Source: Porticoccaceae bacterium | GTDB lineage: Bacteria; Pseudomonadota; Gammaproteobacteria; Pseudomonadales; Porticoccaceae | Reading direction: 5' to 3' | Length of the DNA: 51,465 nucleotides | NCBI GenBank assembly: GCA_018664075.1 | Contig: JABJOY010000097.1 | Location: 1 to 51,465 of the forward strand | Shown: in pieces, positions 8,157-17,608 of the stretch | How positions within the stretch are numbered: the first letter of the stretch is position 1 | Layout of the letters: every line of letters starts with the position of its first letter | The notes under the pieces: generated by a model | Databases searched by the model: none | The model's input: only the letters and a program-made list of their open reading frames with translations | What the model was told of the DNA's origin: nothing | Program-made: the position numbers and the translations under genes

Positions 8157-9476
8157 CTAATAGAACGAATAAATCATGCTGCATATCAGAGCGCCAGACC
8201 AAAGCAATATGACAACGCAATAACCCATAATCTGACGCAAATTAAGCCCGGATAATGCCAGCAGCGGCAGAGCCCAAAACGGCTGAATCATATTAGTCCA
8301 GGCGTCGCCCCAGGCAACCGCCATCGCCGCCTTGCTCACAGGCACACCCAACTCAGCCGCTGCAGGCACCACAATAGGGGCCTGCACTGCCCATTGGCCG
8401 CCGCCAGAGGGCACAAAAAAGTTAACCACCCCAGCGCTTAAAAATGTAATAACCGGAAAACTTTGCGCGCTAGATATATCCACAAACCACTGAGACATGG
8501 CACCGGCAAGGCCTGACCCTACCATCATTCCCATCACGCCAGCATAGAGGGGAAATTGCAGAATAATGCCACTGCTGGTGCCAATGGCACTGTTCATTGC
8601 ATTGAGATAGTTGCGCGGGTTGATGTGCAGGGCCAGACCAGCCAGCAGCAGGCACAGATTAATTTCGTTGAGGCTGATGCTGCGACCGGAAGAGAAAGAA
8701 CCAAACAGGTAAACAGCACCTATGGCCACCAACAGATAATTAATAATCGGATAATGTTCTAATTTTTCAGCCGGACTCATAGCTGTCAGATCAACAGCTG
8801 GTTCCGGTTCTTCTTCAGCGGCCAAACCAAGTCGGTTATTTTTATCCGGCATCATCAGGATATTCAAGATAGGCAGGGAAATCGCCAGAGCAATAATAAT
8901 GGCAATATTCTGCCAGGCGAAAATAGTCTCCAGCAGAGGAACTGTCTGGCCATTAAGTAACTGACTTAAAGCATCATCACCAGTGGAGGCAATCTTTAAC
9001 GGGATTGATCCTGACAGGCCACTGTGCCAGACCAACAGGCCGCTGTAGGCTGCGGCAATCAGCAATGGAAAATGGCTATTTTTAACATGGCTGGCGACTT
9101 CCCGGGCCAGCAATGCGCCAACCACCAGTCCAAACCCCCAGTTGACCCACAGGGCCATCATAGAAGTCAATGTGACCAAAATAATCCCCTGGGACGGTGT
9201 GCTGGCCACCCGGGCAATGGCGCGCAATGCTGCTTTAACTGGCCTGCTCATCGCCAGCACAGTGCCCAGTACCAGAATAAGTACCATCTGCATGGAGAAC
9301 CCCAGCAACTTCCATACCCCATTGCCCCAGTGATCGGCCATAGCGCCGATGCCCTGACCCTGAGTAACCATGCCGGCCAGAAACACGACAGCCGTCAAAA
9401 TAATCGCGATAACAAAGGTGTCTGGCAGCCAGCGCTGCATAATGCGACTAAAAAATTCAGCACTCGCTCTGATCAT
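8157..9476 (-). CDS. AtoE-type short-chain fatty acid transporter
   Basis: 439 residues, almost the length of E. coli AtoE. About ten to twelve hydrophobic segments are present. The N-terminus (FFSRIMQRWLPDTFVIAIILTAVVFLAGM), the SMMALWVNWGFGLVVGALLARE segment and the late FVPSGGGQWAVQAPI motif are characteristic of the AtoE / COG2031 family of inner-membrane carriers, thought to import short-chain fatty acids such as acetoacetate or butyrate. It lies 9 bases after the MFS gene on the same strand, so they are probably cotranscribed. The CoA-transferase pair at 17609-18979 could activate what it imports, though the two are 8 kb apart. Confidence 0.85.
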   Translation of the reverse strand: MIRASAEFFSRIMQRWLPDTFVIAIILTAVVFLAGMVTQGQGIGAMADHWGNGVWKLLGFSMQMVLILVLGTVLAMSRPVKAALRAIARVASTPSQGIILVTLTSMMALWVNWGFGLVVGALLAREVASHVKNSHFPLLIAAAYSGLLVWHSGLSGSIPLKIASTGDDALSQLLNGQTVPLLETIFAWQNIAIIIALAISLPILNILMMPDKNNRLGLAAEEEPEPAVDLTAMSPAEKLEHYPIINYLLVAIGAVYLFGSFSSGRSISLNEINLCLLLAGLALHINPRNYLNAMNSAIGTSSGIILQFPLYAGVMGMMVGSGLAGAMSQWFVDISSAQSFPVITFLSAGVVNFFVPSGGGQWAVQAPIVVPAAAELGVPVSKAAMAVAWGDAWTNMIQPFWALPLLALSGLNLRQIMGYCVVILLWSGALICSMIYSFY

Positions 9477-9485
9477 TTTCCCGCC

Positions 9486-10805
9486 TTAGCTTTCAGCTAA
9501 TTCCTGGTTGCGTTTTTCAGCTGCAGCCCAGTCTTTGGGCAACACACGCGCAACCACCATAAAACTGATAATAGACGGAATAAACATGCAGGAGGTAACC
9601 GTCATTGCATAGCGCATGGACATAAGATCCCCATTGCTCTCCTTGAACACATCAATAATCCAGCCAGTGAAGGTTGGACCTCCGCCCAAAGCAATCATAT
9701 TGAGGATAAAGAAGAACAGCGCTGTCGACATGGCGCGCATATTAATCGGCGCTAAAGTCTGGGCTATCGCAAAACTAGGTCCCAGATAAATACCCAAAAA
9801 TAGCAAAAATACTGTGGTGAAGGCGAGGTGGGCCCACACAGTGGACACCCAAAAGCTGCCGATACCGATGGGCAGGCATAAGCTTATTGCTATGGCGGGC
9901 AGCCAGCCGTAAGCGCGGATATTTTTCGCCCCCCATCTATCTGCAAGTCGGGCACCAAAAAAAGCGCCCCCGGCATAGGTCGTGCCATTAATAACACCGA
10001 GCACAATCACCAGGGTTTTAAAATCAAAGCTGGGGTCGAGCAGAACTAGATACTTGGTCTGGAACGCCGAGGTTGCATAGGACACAAAGGAACCAAAAGC
10101 GATACCAAAACACATTGCCCACCAAGCCGGAATTTTAAGCAGGCTATTGAGGGATTCTCTAAAAGGCGGCTGGACAATATCCTGACGACCACCAAACTCC
10201 ATGGCACCGCGCACAGGCTCTCGCAGGACCAGCCGCACAACGACCGCCAGAGCTACACCTGTAACGCCGAGAAAGATAAAGATACGCCGCCAATTCACAT
10301 CTTCTCCGGAGGAACCCATCAGCGAAGCGGTGGCAAAATAAGCCGCCATAATACCCAGGGGAATACCCATGGAATAGACACCCAGAGCTCCGGCACGCTC
10401 TTCTTTGGGGTATAGATCGGAAATAATTGAATGGGATGGAGGGCTGCCACCAGCCTCGCCTATGCCTACGCCCATTCGCGCCAGACCTATCTGCAAAAAG
10501 TTGCCAGCCATTCCCGTCAATGCGGTAAAGCCACTCCAGGTAGCCAGAGCTATGGACAGAATATTAACCCGATTATAGCGGTCGGCTAACCAGGCGATGG
10601 GAATTGCCACCAATGTGTAGAAAGTCGCGAAGGCCAGACCAATTAACAGCCCTAACTGGGTATTCGTCAGACCCAGATCCTCCTGGATAAACGGTGCCAA
10701 AATACCCACAATCTGGCGGTCGATAAAGTTAAAGCCGTACACTATCGTCAGCAGTACCAGAACCATGGTGCGATAGTTTTTACTTGGTGTTTTTTGATCT
10801 GTCAT
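9486..10805 (-). CDS. MFS transporter (Spinster-like)
   Basis: 439 residues with about twelve hydrophobic segments. The signature LADRYNR between segments 2 and 3 and GIGEAGGSPPSHSIISDLYPKEERAGALG in the segment 4-5 region match the Spinster-like group of the major facilitator superfamily, common in marine bacteria next to lipid and aromatic catabolism genes. The substrate is unknown. It is the first gene of the leftward run MFS-AtoE-racemase. The 126 bases before it, after the RND pump gene, contain a short CTACC-GGTAG hairpin at about 10826-10840 but no obvious terminator T-tract or promoter. Confidence 0.8.
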   Translation of the reverse strand: MTDQKTPSKNYRTMVLVLLTIVYGFNFIDRQIVGILAPFIQEDLGLTNTQLGLLIGLAFATFYTLVAIPIAWLADRYNRVNILSIALATWSGFTALTGMAGNFLQIGLARMGVGIGEAGGSPPSHSIISDLYPKEERAGALGVYSMGIPLGIMAAYFATASLMGSSGEDVNWRRIFIFLGVTGVALAVVVRLVLREPVRGAMEFGGRQDIVQPPFRESLNSLLKIPAWWAMCFGIAFGSFVSYATSAFQTKYLVLLDPSFDFKTLVIVLGVINGTTYAGGAFFGARLADRWGAKNIRAYGWLPAIAISLCLPIGIGSFWVSTVWAHLAFTTVFLLFLGIYLGPSFAIAQTLAPINMRAMSTALFFFILNMIALGGGPTFTGWIIDVFKESNGDLMSMRYAMTVTSCMFIPSIISFMVVARVLPKDWAAAEKRNQELAES

Positions 10806-10931
10806 AGAAGCCCGCTTATTTCTACCCTGATGGTAGTCGTTATTATTTTTGTCGGGGACAGGCTACGTTAACCCATGGGATAGAGCAAGCCAGCTGACCA
10901 ATTTGAAAATAATATTGTCTGTTGGCAGTCC

Positions 10932-13900
10932 CTACGCTGCCTCCGTCTTACTGCCATTCCACCATTGATCCAGATCCCCGAGAATCAAATACAGGCAAGG
11001 CACCAGCAGCAATGTAATAACCGTCGCAAAGACAATACCAAAGGCCAGTGAAATGGCCATAGGAACGATAAACTTAGCCTGGGCACTCTGTTCCAGCAGC
11101 ATGGGCGCCAGCCCCAGAAAGGTGGTCATGGAGGTCAGCAGGATGGCTCTGAATCGCCTGCTGCCAGCCTGGGTAATGGCAAGCACTCTATCCTTTGTCG
11201 CCCCTGCCCGTTTGTTGGCAAAATCCACCAGAATCAAGCTGTCATTTACCACGACCCCGCTCAGGGCAATAATCCCCATCACCGACATCATGCTCATGGA
11301 GTAACCTGTTATCCAATGGCCGACAATAGCGCCAATACAACCAAAGGGAATAACACCCATAATAATCAGCGGTTGAAGATAGGAGCGAGTCGGGATGGCC
11401 AGCAGCGCGTAAATACCAAACAGCGCCAAAGCAAATCCCACCGCCATACTCACAGCCATTTTTTCCTCTTCCTTAGCCATGCCGGACACGCCCCAGCGCA
11501 GACCGGGATACTTGGCCAGCAATTGAGGAATAATGCGCTCCTCAACATCGGCCATAACCTTTGCCGGCTCAACTATGCTGGCGTCCCCTTCCGCTGTGAT
11601 TTCAGAGGCCCGTTCAAAGTTAATTCGCGTGGCCTTGAGCAGGCCCTGTTTGACCTGCAAACTGGCGACAGTATCAAAGGGAAGTTCATCACCTACAGGG
11701 GTGCGGATAAACATGTTATTCAGGCTGCCAACACTCTCTCGATCGGCGCGGGGGTAGCGCACCATAACCTTGATCTCATCAATACCCCGCTGCACTCGCT
11801 GAGCTTCGGCACCGTAAAAGGCATGGCGCACCTGGGTACCCAGATCGTATCTGGTCAGCCCCATGGCCTCTCCCACCGGCAGAATATCCAGATGAAACTC
11901 ATCGGCAGTGTCGCTGGCACCATTGCGAATATCATTGAGACCAGCGTAATGGGTAAGCTTCTCTTCCAACTCGGCGGATGCCTGACGCAAAATATCAAAA
12001 TCGCTGTGCATAAGGTCAAAGGCGATATTGGGGCCAAAGCGCGGCCCATCTTCCATCTGGAAAGACAGCACCTCGGCACCATGAACAGCACCCAGTTGCT
12101 CTCGCCAGAGTTGCTGAACCTGAACCGCTGAAATATCTCGCTGGTCTTCCTTAGTCAGTTCCACCATAACCCAGCCATTGATGCGGTCTTTGCCATAGGC
12201 ATTGATGTGAGTGACAAGACCGGCGCCATTTTCGTTAGCCTGCCGGTAATCGCGGTCAACGTCCTGCAGCGCACTGACAATATCAGCGACCGCCTGCCTG
12301 GTACCCTCTTCGGGAGAGCCCTCCGACATGCGCAGCTCAACACTGATAAATTCACCGGGAATCTCTGGAGACAGAACGGTACGCACAACACCGCCGGCAA
12401 GCAGGCCCGAGGCAAGAATAAACAGCGCCAGAAAAAATGCCAAGGTGGCATAGCGATAATCTATGCAGCGTTTGACCATTGGAATGTAATGGTTAGCGAC
12501 AAATTGCCGCAGCCGATCATTGACCCTTTCCTGTATGCCATTGATCTTTAGTAGCAGCGGATTGCGGGTCGGTTTGCTGTGGGCAAGGTGGGCCGGCAAT
12601 ATCCACTTTGATTCAATCAGGGAAAATATCAGGCACAGAATAACCACCCAACCGCAGGCTCGGGGAAAAGGCCCTATCATGCCATCCACAAAAAGAGTTG
12701 GTGCAAAGGCAACAATGGTTGTCAGTACGCCAAAAGTCGCTGGCGTGGATACCTGATAGACACCATTAATAATATTCTCAACGCTGTGCCCCTGTAGCTC
12801 CTGCTCGCTGTAGGCACTTTCACCAATAATAATGGCATCATCCACCACAATGCCCAGCACCAAAATAAAACCAAAGATACTGATCATATTCAGGCTAGTA
12901 TCAACATAGGGTGTATTGAGAAACGCCATAGCACCAAGAAAGCAGACCGGAATTCCCACCATCACCCAAAACGCCAGCTTAATTTCAAGGAACAATGTCA
13001 GGGTGACAAATACCAGTAGCGCACCTACGGCGAGGTTCTTGATCATCATATTCAGGCGGCCCTCCAGATAATAGGTAGTGTCTGCCCAGATAACCAAAGA
13101 CACTCCGGCTGGCAGCCGCGCCTGTTTTTCCTCTACATAGGCCTTGGCTACGTCTGCGGTCTCAATGAGGTCTTGTCGCCCCATGGCAAAAACGTTCACC
13201 CCAAGGGAGTACTGGCCGTTAAACATGGAGAATCCCTTTGCATCGACAAAGCCATCGTCAATGCTGGCGATATCACCCAACAACAGGCGGGTACCATCGG
13301 GCCAGGTCTTGAGAATAATCTGCTCGAAATCCTGTTGCACATAGGCCTGGCCAACAGTGCGCAACATAATATCGCCATTGCGGGTCTGCACCGAGCCCCC
13401 GGGCAAGTCCAATGAGGAGGCAGAAATACGCCGAGCCACATCGCCGAGGGTCAGGTGATATTCCCGCAATAGCTGCTCAGAAATTTCAATGGCTATTTCA
13501 TAGTCTCGGGCGCCCACCACTTCAGCGGCAGAGACTTCTTCATAGGTGAGCAGGTCCCTGCGAATCTGGTCGGCCAGTGATTTCATGCTACGCTCATCCA
13601 GATCTCCGGAGATCTGGATGGTCAGAGCCGGCATTAATATCTCCGGCTGACTGACAATAGGCCGCTCAGCCTCTCCGGGGAAATGGGCAATACCATCAAT
13701 GCGGCCTCTAATATCCGCCGTTAGCTTGGTAACATCGACATCTTTATCCGGCTCAATAATCATCCGGCCATAGGACTCAAAAGCATCTGCCTCTATGCGC
13801 TTGATGCCATCCAGATCATTGATGGCCTCCTCGATCTTAAGAATAACGCCCAGCTCAACCTCCTCCGGCGCGGCACCGGGATAGGGCACATTAATAACAA

Positions 13901-14051
13901 TCCGGTTAATCTCAAAAGCCGGCATCATAGCCCGCTGCAAACTAAAAGCTGAGCCAATGCCCACAGCGAAAATCACCAGCATCAGTAAATTGGCCGCCAC
14001 CGGATTGCGAGCAAACCAGGCGATAATGCCCGACTGAACCCTGTGATTCAT
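10932..14051 (-). CDS. RND efflux transporter permease subunit (AcrB family)
   Basis: 1039 residues, the usual length for RND pumps. A first membrane segment, a large periplasmic loop, a cluster of segments with the proton-relay pair in GFILVLGIVVDDAIIIGES, a second periplasmic loop and a final membrane cluster ending at LVPCLYLILGDLDQW are all visible. It would form the inner-membrane trimer of a tripartite pump, driven by proton influx. The start ATG overlaps the stop of the adaptor gene by four bases (14048-14051), which is standard for an adaptor-permease operon. No outer-membrane TolC-type gene is near, so it must use one encoded elsewhere. The substrate is unknown. Confidence 0.9.
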   Translation of the reverse strand: MNHRVQSGIIAWFARNPVAANLLMLVIFAVGIGSAFSLQRAMMPAFEINRIVINVPYPGAAPEEVELGVILKIEEAINDLDGIKRIEADAFESYGRMIIEPDKDVDVTKLTADIRGRIDGIAHFPGEAERPIVSQPEILMPALTIQISGDLDERSMKSLADQIRRDLLTYEEVSAAEVVGARDYEIAIEISEQLLREYHLTLGDVARRISASSLDLPGGSVQTRNGDIMLRTVGQAYVQQDFEQIILKTWPDGTRLLLGDIASIDDGFVDAKGFSMFNGQYSLGVNVFAMGRQDLIETADVAKAYVEEKQARLPAGVSLVIWADTTYYLEGRLNMMIKNLAVGALLVFVTLTLFLEIKLAFWVMVGIPVCFLGAMAFLNTPYVDTSLNMISIFGFILVLGIVVDDAIIIGESAYSEQELQGHSVENIINGVYQVSTPATFGVLTTIVAFAPTLFVDGMIGPFPRACGWVVILCLIFSLIESKWILPAHLAHSKPTRNPLLLKINGIQERVNDRLRQFVANHYIPMVKRCIDYRYATLAFFLALFILASGLLAGGVVRTVLSPEIPGEFISVELRMSEGSPEEGTRQAVADIVSALQDVDRDYRQANENGAGLVTHINAYGKDRINGWVMVELTKEDQRDISAVQVQQLWREQLGAVHGAEVLSFQMEDGPRFGPNIAFDLMHSDFDILRQASAELEEKLTHYAGLNDIRNGASDTADEFHLDILPVGEAMGLTRYDLGTQVRHAFYGAEAQRVQRGIDEIKVMVRYPRADRESVGSLNNMFIRTPVGDELPFDTVASLQVKQGLLKATRINFERASEITAEGDASIVEPAKVMADVEERIIPQLLAKYPGLRWGVSGMAKEEEKMAVSMAVGFALALFGIYALLAIPTRSYLQPLIIMGVIPFGCIGAIVGHWITGYSMSMMSVMGIIALSGVVVNDSLILVDFANKRAGATKDRVLAITQAGSRRFRAILLTSMTTFLGLAPMLLEQSAQAKFIVPMAISLAFGIVFATVITLLLVPCLYLILGDLDQWWNGSKTEAA

Positions 14052-15271
14052 TCCGAGACTGCCTTGGCCTGAATAAGCTGGTCAGTGGAAGTGGTTGACT
14101 GCACGGCAACGGCGGCCCCAGTGAATGAAGGATCCATCAGTGTGAGGCACACCAGATCCCCCTCATCCAAACCGGCGGTGACATAGATCTGATCTCCACC
14201 AGTACGCAACATTTCCACCTGTCGATTACGCAGAATATTGTCTTTATCTATCACCCAGAGCAGGTTTCCGGCGCGCAATATATAGCGCGGCAGCGCCACC
14301 AGGTTTTGTATTTCACGGCCCTGAATCCGGGCATTGACAAAACTGCCCATGCGCAATGGTTCTGCGCCAGGGTGAAGACCAGTGTGAGCAAGCCCATAGG
14401 GATCTTCAATACGCACCACCAGATACATCACCCGCGAGCGCTCATCAAAAACACCTTCAGTGCGATGAGCCTGGGCGGTCCAGCGACTGGTTTTGCCGCC
14501 TATTTCGGTATAAAGCTCAACATCCGGGCCGCCCTGATACTGCTCTACACCTTTAGGCAGGTCCAGATAATTGATGGTGCTCTGGGGTATCGGCAGCCTA
14601 ACCTCCGCCTGGTCAACGGAGAATATCTGCGCCAGGGGCGTTCCCGGTCCAACAAACTGACCCAACTCACTGTGCTTGTCGCGGATCAATGCATCATAGG
14701 GGGCCCTGATAATACTGCGCTCCAGATTATCCCGGGCGGTATTCAAATCCGCCTCCGCTGCCAATAGCTGAGCCTCTGCCTGCTCCAGCTGTGGTTTGCG
14801 CAAGTAGAGATCACTGGCGGCCTGACTGCGCTGGCTGCCCGGGGGTAGCTTTTTCCATTCCCGCAGAGCCACCTCGGCGCGGCCCTGCTCCTGAACCAGA
14901 CTGCTGGCGGCGGATTTGAGCGCCGCCTGGGCACGCAACAGACGGGTCTTATAGTCGCGAGGATCAATACGCAATATCACATCACCAGCGGCAACAAACC
15001 CACCCACCAGAAATGTCTCCGCGGTTTCAACAATGCGCCCGGACACCTCTGCCTGTATTGAGGTGGCCCGCAACGGCGCGACGGTACCCTGAGCCTCGAC
15101 CGGTATGCGCAGATTCTCCCTGATTACCAGAGCCGCATCCACAGACACAGGACTATATTCGGGCGCAGCCAGCTCCGCGGATGGACGGCTCCAATACAAT
15201 AAAACGCTGATTACCAGGGCGACAACCAACATTCCAAGGGCAATAGACGACTGCTGTTTTAAGCTGGCCAT
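14048..15271 (-). CDS. RND efflux periplasmic adaptor subunit (MFP family)
   Basis: 407 residues. One N-terminal membrane segment (about residues 10-28, ALGMLVVALVISVLLYW) anchors it. A barrel-sandwich half (VPVEAQGTVAPLRATSIQAEVSGRI) follows, then a helical hairpin rich in alanine, leucine and glutamine (about 110-170), the second lipoyl half (ERSIIRAPYDALIRDKHSELGQFVGPGTPLAQIF) and beta-barrel domains. It bridges the RND permease and the outer-membrane channel. First gene of the operon, overlapping the pump gene by four bases. The 213-base divergent region upstream should hold its promoter. Confidence 0.88.
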   Translation of the reverse strand: MASLKQQSSIALGMLVVALVISVLLYWSRPSAELAAPEYSPVSVDAALVIRENLRIPVEAQGTVAPLRATSIQAEVSGRIVETAETFLVGGFVAAGDVILRIDPRDYKTRLLRAQAALKSAASSLVQEQGRAEVALREWKKLPPGSQRSQAASDLYLRKPQLEQAEAQLLAAEADLNTARDNLERSIIRAPYDALIRDKHSELGQFVGPGTPLAQIFSVDQAEVRLPIPQSTINYLDLPKGVEQYQGGPDVELYTEIGGKTSRWTAQAHRTEGVFDERSRVMYLVVRIEDPYGLAHTGLHPGAEPLRMGSFVNARIQGREIQNLVALPRYILRAGNLLWVIDKDNILRNRQVEMLRTGGDQIYVTAGLDEGDLVCLTLMDPSFTGAAVAVQSTTSTDQLIQAKAVSE

Positions 15272-15484
15272 ATTAATATTCGCTAATAATCAAAATTCTG
15301 GAAACTCTTTTATATCAGTGCTTTTTCTATATTACTTGGTAATGAATAAAGATAATACATTGATAATGCCCAAGTCTGTCCGTAGACGAATTAAGGCAGA
15401 CATAAGTTTTTTTGCTCGCAAATTTGCTATAGACCAAGCCGCTTCTTACAATACGCGCCGCTAACAATATCTGAGATTCTAGGC
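15272..15484. other. Divergent intergenic region, pump operon / dehydrogenase
   Basis: AT-rich 213-base region between the leftward adaptor-pump operon and the rightward dehydrogenase. I see no gene. It includes the perfect 10-base palindrome GCAAATTTGC (15418-15427), overlapping a second inverted repeat TTTGC-TC-GCAAA (15411-15422), just before a TATAGA-like element (15428-15433). This could be an operator, but no partner is identifiable. Confidence 0.35.
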
Positions 15485-16588
15485 ATGGCACAGACATACA
15501 AAATTGCAGTACTGGCAGGTGATGGCATCGGCCCCGAAATTACTCAGCAGGCACTGCGTGTATTGAAACTGGTTGAGGAAAAACGCGATGTGCATTTCGA
15601 CTGCCAAGAGGCAGAGTTCGGCGCCAGTGCTTATTTTTCCACAGGAAAATCATTTCCCGACGCCACCAAGAAAGCCTGTGACGAAGCCGATGCAATTTTA
15701 AAAGGCCCGATCGGCCTGAGCCATGAAGAATCCGAAAAAATTCCGGTTGAAGAACGCCCGGAGCGCGGCGCGCTGCTACCCATGCGTCGTCGACTAAATA
15801 CCTATGCCAACTTTCGCCCTATTTCCCTACCCAAAGGAATGGCCCATTTTTCTCCGCTAAAAGCAGAGGTTGTGGGTGAAGGCATTGATATTCTGCTGGT
15901 GCGCGAGCTGGTTGGGGGACTGTATTTTGGCGGCAAAGAGCGCGGCGAGACAGCTGAAGGCCTGCGTTATGTTAAAGAGACTCTTGAGTACGACGAGCAG
16001 CAGATTCGTCAAATAATGGTAATCGCTTTTCAAGAGGCCATGAAACGCAAAAAAGTGCTGCACAATATTCACAAAAGCAATGTATTGATCTCCTCGGTAC
16101 TGTGGAATGAAGTACTTGAAGAGGTCGCGGTCGACTACCCTGAAGTAAAAGTTATTCATATGCTGGTCGATGCCGCAGCCACCCATCTGTGCCTGAACCC
16201 CTGCCAGTTTGATGTGATGGTGATGGAAAATATGTTTGGCGATATTCTCAGTGACCAGGGTGGGGGTATTTTGGGCTCGCTGGGCCTGATGCCATCTGCT
16301 TGCATGGGCCCCGATAAAGCCTATTACGAACCCTCCCATGGATCTGCGCCAGATATCGCAGGTAAAAACCTGGCCAACCCCTATTCCATGATTGGCTCTG
16401 TCGCCCTGATGCTAGATATGAGCTTTGGCATGGCCGCGGAAGCCAAGGCTGTTTGGCAAGCAATGCAGAGCGTATTTGAAGCTGGTTTCTCGACCGGTGA
16501 TCTATCACAGGCAGGGTCGGATATTACTCTGCTAAGCACCACCGAGTTTGGTGACAAAGTGATGGAAGCGCTGCAGGACCTTTTATAA
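15485..16588 (+). CDS. Isopropylmalate/isocitrate dehydrogenase family protein (LeuB-like)
   Basis: 367 residues, the length of LeuB. The beta-decarboxylating dehydrogenase fold is clear: AVLAGDGIGPEI, ERPERGALLPMRRRLNTYANFRP with substrate-binding arginines, LVRELVGGLYFG with the catalytic tyrosine, HKSNVL with the catalytic lysine, the FGDILSD metal site and SHGSAPDIAGKNLANP. The last motif, with PDIAG, favours NAD over NADP. Compared with LeuB, the D-K-A-N motif reads HKSN and the I-D-N-A-T segment reads VDAAAT, and leuC and leuD are not adjacent. It may be a LeuB paralogue acting on another 2-hydroxy-3-carboxy acid. The ribosome binding site is weak. Confidence 0.7.
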   Translation: MAQTYKIAVLAGDGIGPEITQQALRVLKLVEEKRDVHFDCQEAEFGASAYFSTGKSFPDATKKACDEADAILKGPIGLSHEESEKIPVEERPERGALLPMRRRLNTYANFRPISLPKGMAHFSPLKAEVVGEGIDILLVRELVGGLYFGGKERGETAEGLRYVKETLEYDEQQIRQIMVIAFQEAMKRKKVLHNIHKSNVLISSVLWNEVLEEVAVDYPEVKVIHMLVDAAATHLCLNPCQFDVMVMENMFGDILSDQGGGILGSLGLMPSACMGPDKAYYEPSHGSAPDIAGKNLANPYSMIGSVALMLDMSFGMAAEAKAVWQAMQSVFEAGFSTGDLSQAGSDITLLSTTEFGDKVMEALQDLL

Positions 16589-16603
16589 GGTAAAGCACTG
16601 GGG

Positions 16604-17497
16604 TCAGGGCTGCCCACTGGCAGCGTTGATCAGCTCCTCCATTGCCTTGGCTGCCACAGACAGCTCCTGCTGTCGGCGAGTAATAACGCCCAACTCATGG
16701 GTAATAACCGGTGCAACTACAGGGCGACAGTGCAAACCCATCTCCTCCATTTGCCCACGGCTGGTGCTTGGCACCACACTTAACCCCAACCCTTCGCTCA
16801 CCATGCGCCCAATACTAACCAGCTGGTGAGATTCAAAAGCCGGTGTCAGCACCAACCCGTCTTCCGCCAGAGCCTGATCAATCAATGCTCTGGTGCCCGC
16901 TGGCCGCTGCAGACTGATATGGGGGTAGGCCAGCATATCGGCCCAGCTCAGCTTGTCCTGAGTCAGCAGACTGTGGCTGGCGGGCAAAATAGCAATAAAG
17001 CGATCTCGGAATAATGGCTGAAAGTGCAGATCCGGGGCATCTCCCGGATCAAAGGTAATACCAAGTTCACAGCGCTCCTCCCTGACCATTTCAACCACAT
17101 TTTCAGCAACCACATCATGCACAGTCACATGAATATCCGGATATTGGCGATGAAAACCAGCTAGTATTTTAGGTAACAGGTTGGTGGTGTAGGTCGGCAT
17201 CGCCGCTATATCCAGTTTGCCACGCCGCAGCGCAAAGTGGTTGCGCACATCCTGCAGTGATTGCTCCCAATCGGCGAGCAGTCGCCGTGCCACTGGATAA
17301 AAGGCTTTGCCCTCCGGTGTCAGCGACACCGACCTGGTGGTGCGAGCCAGCAATTTGCCACCCAGGCCTTGCTCAAGGTTTTTAATCGCAATACTGAGCG
17401 CTGGCTGGGACAGATGTAACTGGATAGCGGCCTCGGCAAAACTGCCTGTTCGAGCCACAGTACTAAAGGCAATTACCTGATTAATCGGTATAGACAT
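16604..17497 (-). CDS. LysR family transcriptional regulator
   Basis: 297 residues from the ATG at 17495-17497. The helix-turn-helix is at about residues 17-37 (TGSFAEAAIQLHLSQPALSIA), followed by LEQGLGGKLLARTTRSVSLTPEG; residues 90-290 are the periplasmic-binding-protein-like effector domain. An in-frame upstream extension was rejected because it would overlap the CoA-transferase gene and add unrelated residues. The gene is divergent from the CoA-transferase genes with a 111-base gap holding a T-N11-A palindrome. The usual LysR arrangement therefore suggests that it senses a metabolite and controls the transferase pair and itself. It converges on the LeuB-like gene. Confidence 0.9.
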   Translation of the reverse strand: MSIPINQVIAFSTVARTGSFAEAAIQLHLSQPALSIAIKNLEQGLGGKLLARTTRSVSLTPEGKAFYPVARRLLADWEQSLQDVRNHFALRRGKLDIAAMPTYTTNLLPKILAGFHRQYPDIHVTVHDVVAENVVEMVREERCELGITFDPGDAPDLHFQPLFRDRFIAILPASHSLLTQDKLSWADMLAYPHISLQRPAGTRALIDQALAEDGLVLTPAFESHQLVSIGRMVSEGLGLSVVPSTSRGQMEEMGLHCRPVVAPVITHELGVITRRQQELSVAAKAMEELINAASGQP

Positions 17498-17541
17498 TAA
17501 TAGTTTACTTTTATTAATTGTTTTAAATTTACAATTTGTTA

Positions 17542-17570
17542 AATATAAAGATTTCTTGCACTCTGTGCAA
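17542..17570 (-). promoter_or_regulatory. Probable promoter of the lysR gene
   Basis: Read on the minus strand, TTGCAC (17570-17565) and TATATT (17547-17542) are separated by 17 bases and face the LysR gene, about 45 bases before its ATG. The -35 element lies inside the TTGCAC-TCT-GTGCAA palindrome, which is the usual layout for an autorepressing LysR protein. Confidence 0.45.
17556..17570. promoter_or_regulatory. LysR-type operator (T-N11-A palindrome)
   Basis: The perfect inverted repeat TTGCAC-TCT-GTGCAA sits between the divergent lysR and CoA-transferase genes. Its inner T (17557) and A (17569) are 11 bases apart, the LysR-box signature. Its end is 38 bases from the scoA start and overlaps the likely lysR -35 box. 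Confidence 0.55.
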
Positions 17571-17608
17571 TTCTTACTCAAAACCAAACTAAGCAGCAGG
17601 AGATTACT

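Noticed and set aside
11316-12131. Long open frame opposite the RND pump gene
   Set aside because: It is rich in Q, N, H and R with no recognisable domain and lies entirely antisense to a well-conserved permease; it is a codon-bias shadow.
15105-15464. Small rightward gene in the region before the LeuB-like dehydrogenase
   Set aside because: Half of it is antisense to the adaptor gene, and the rest is AT-rich intergenic sequence without a ribosome binding site or a recognisable domain.
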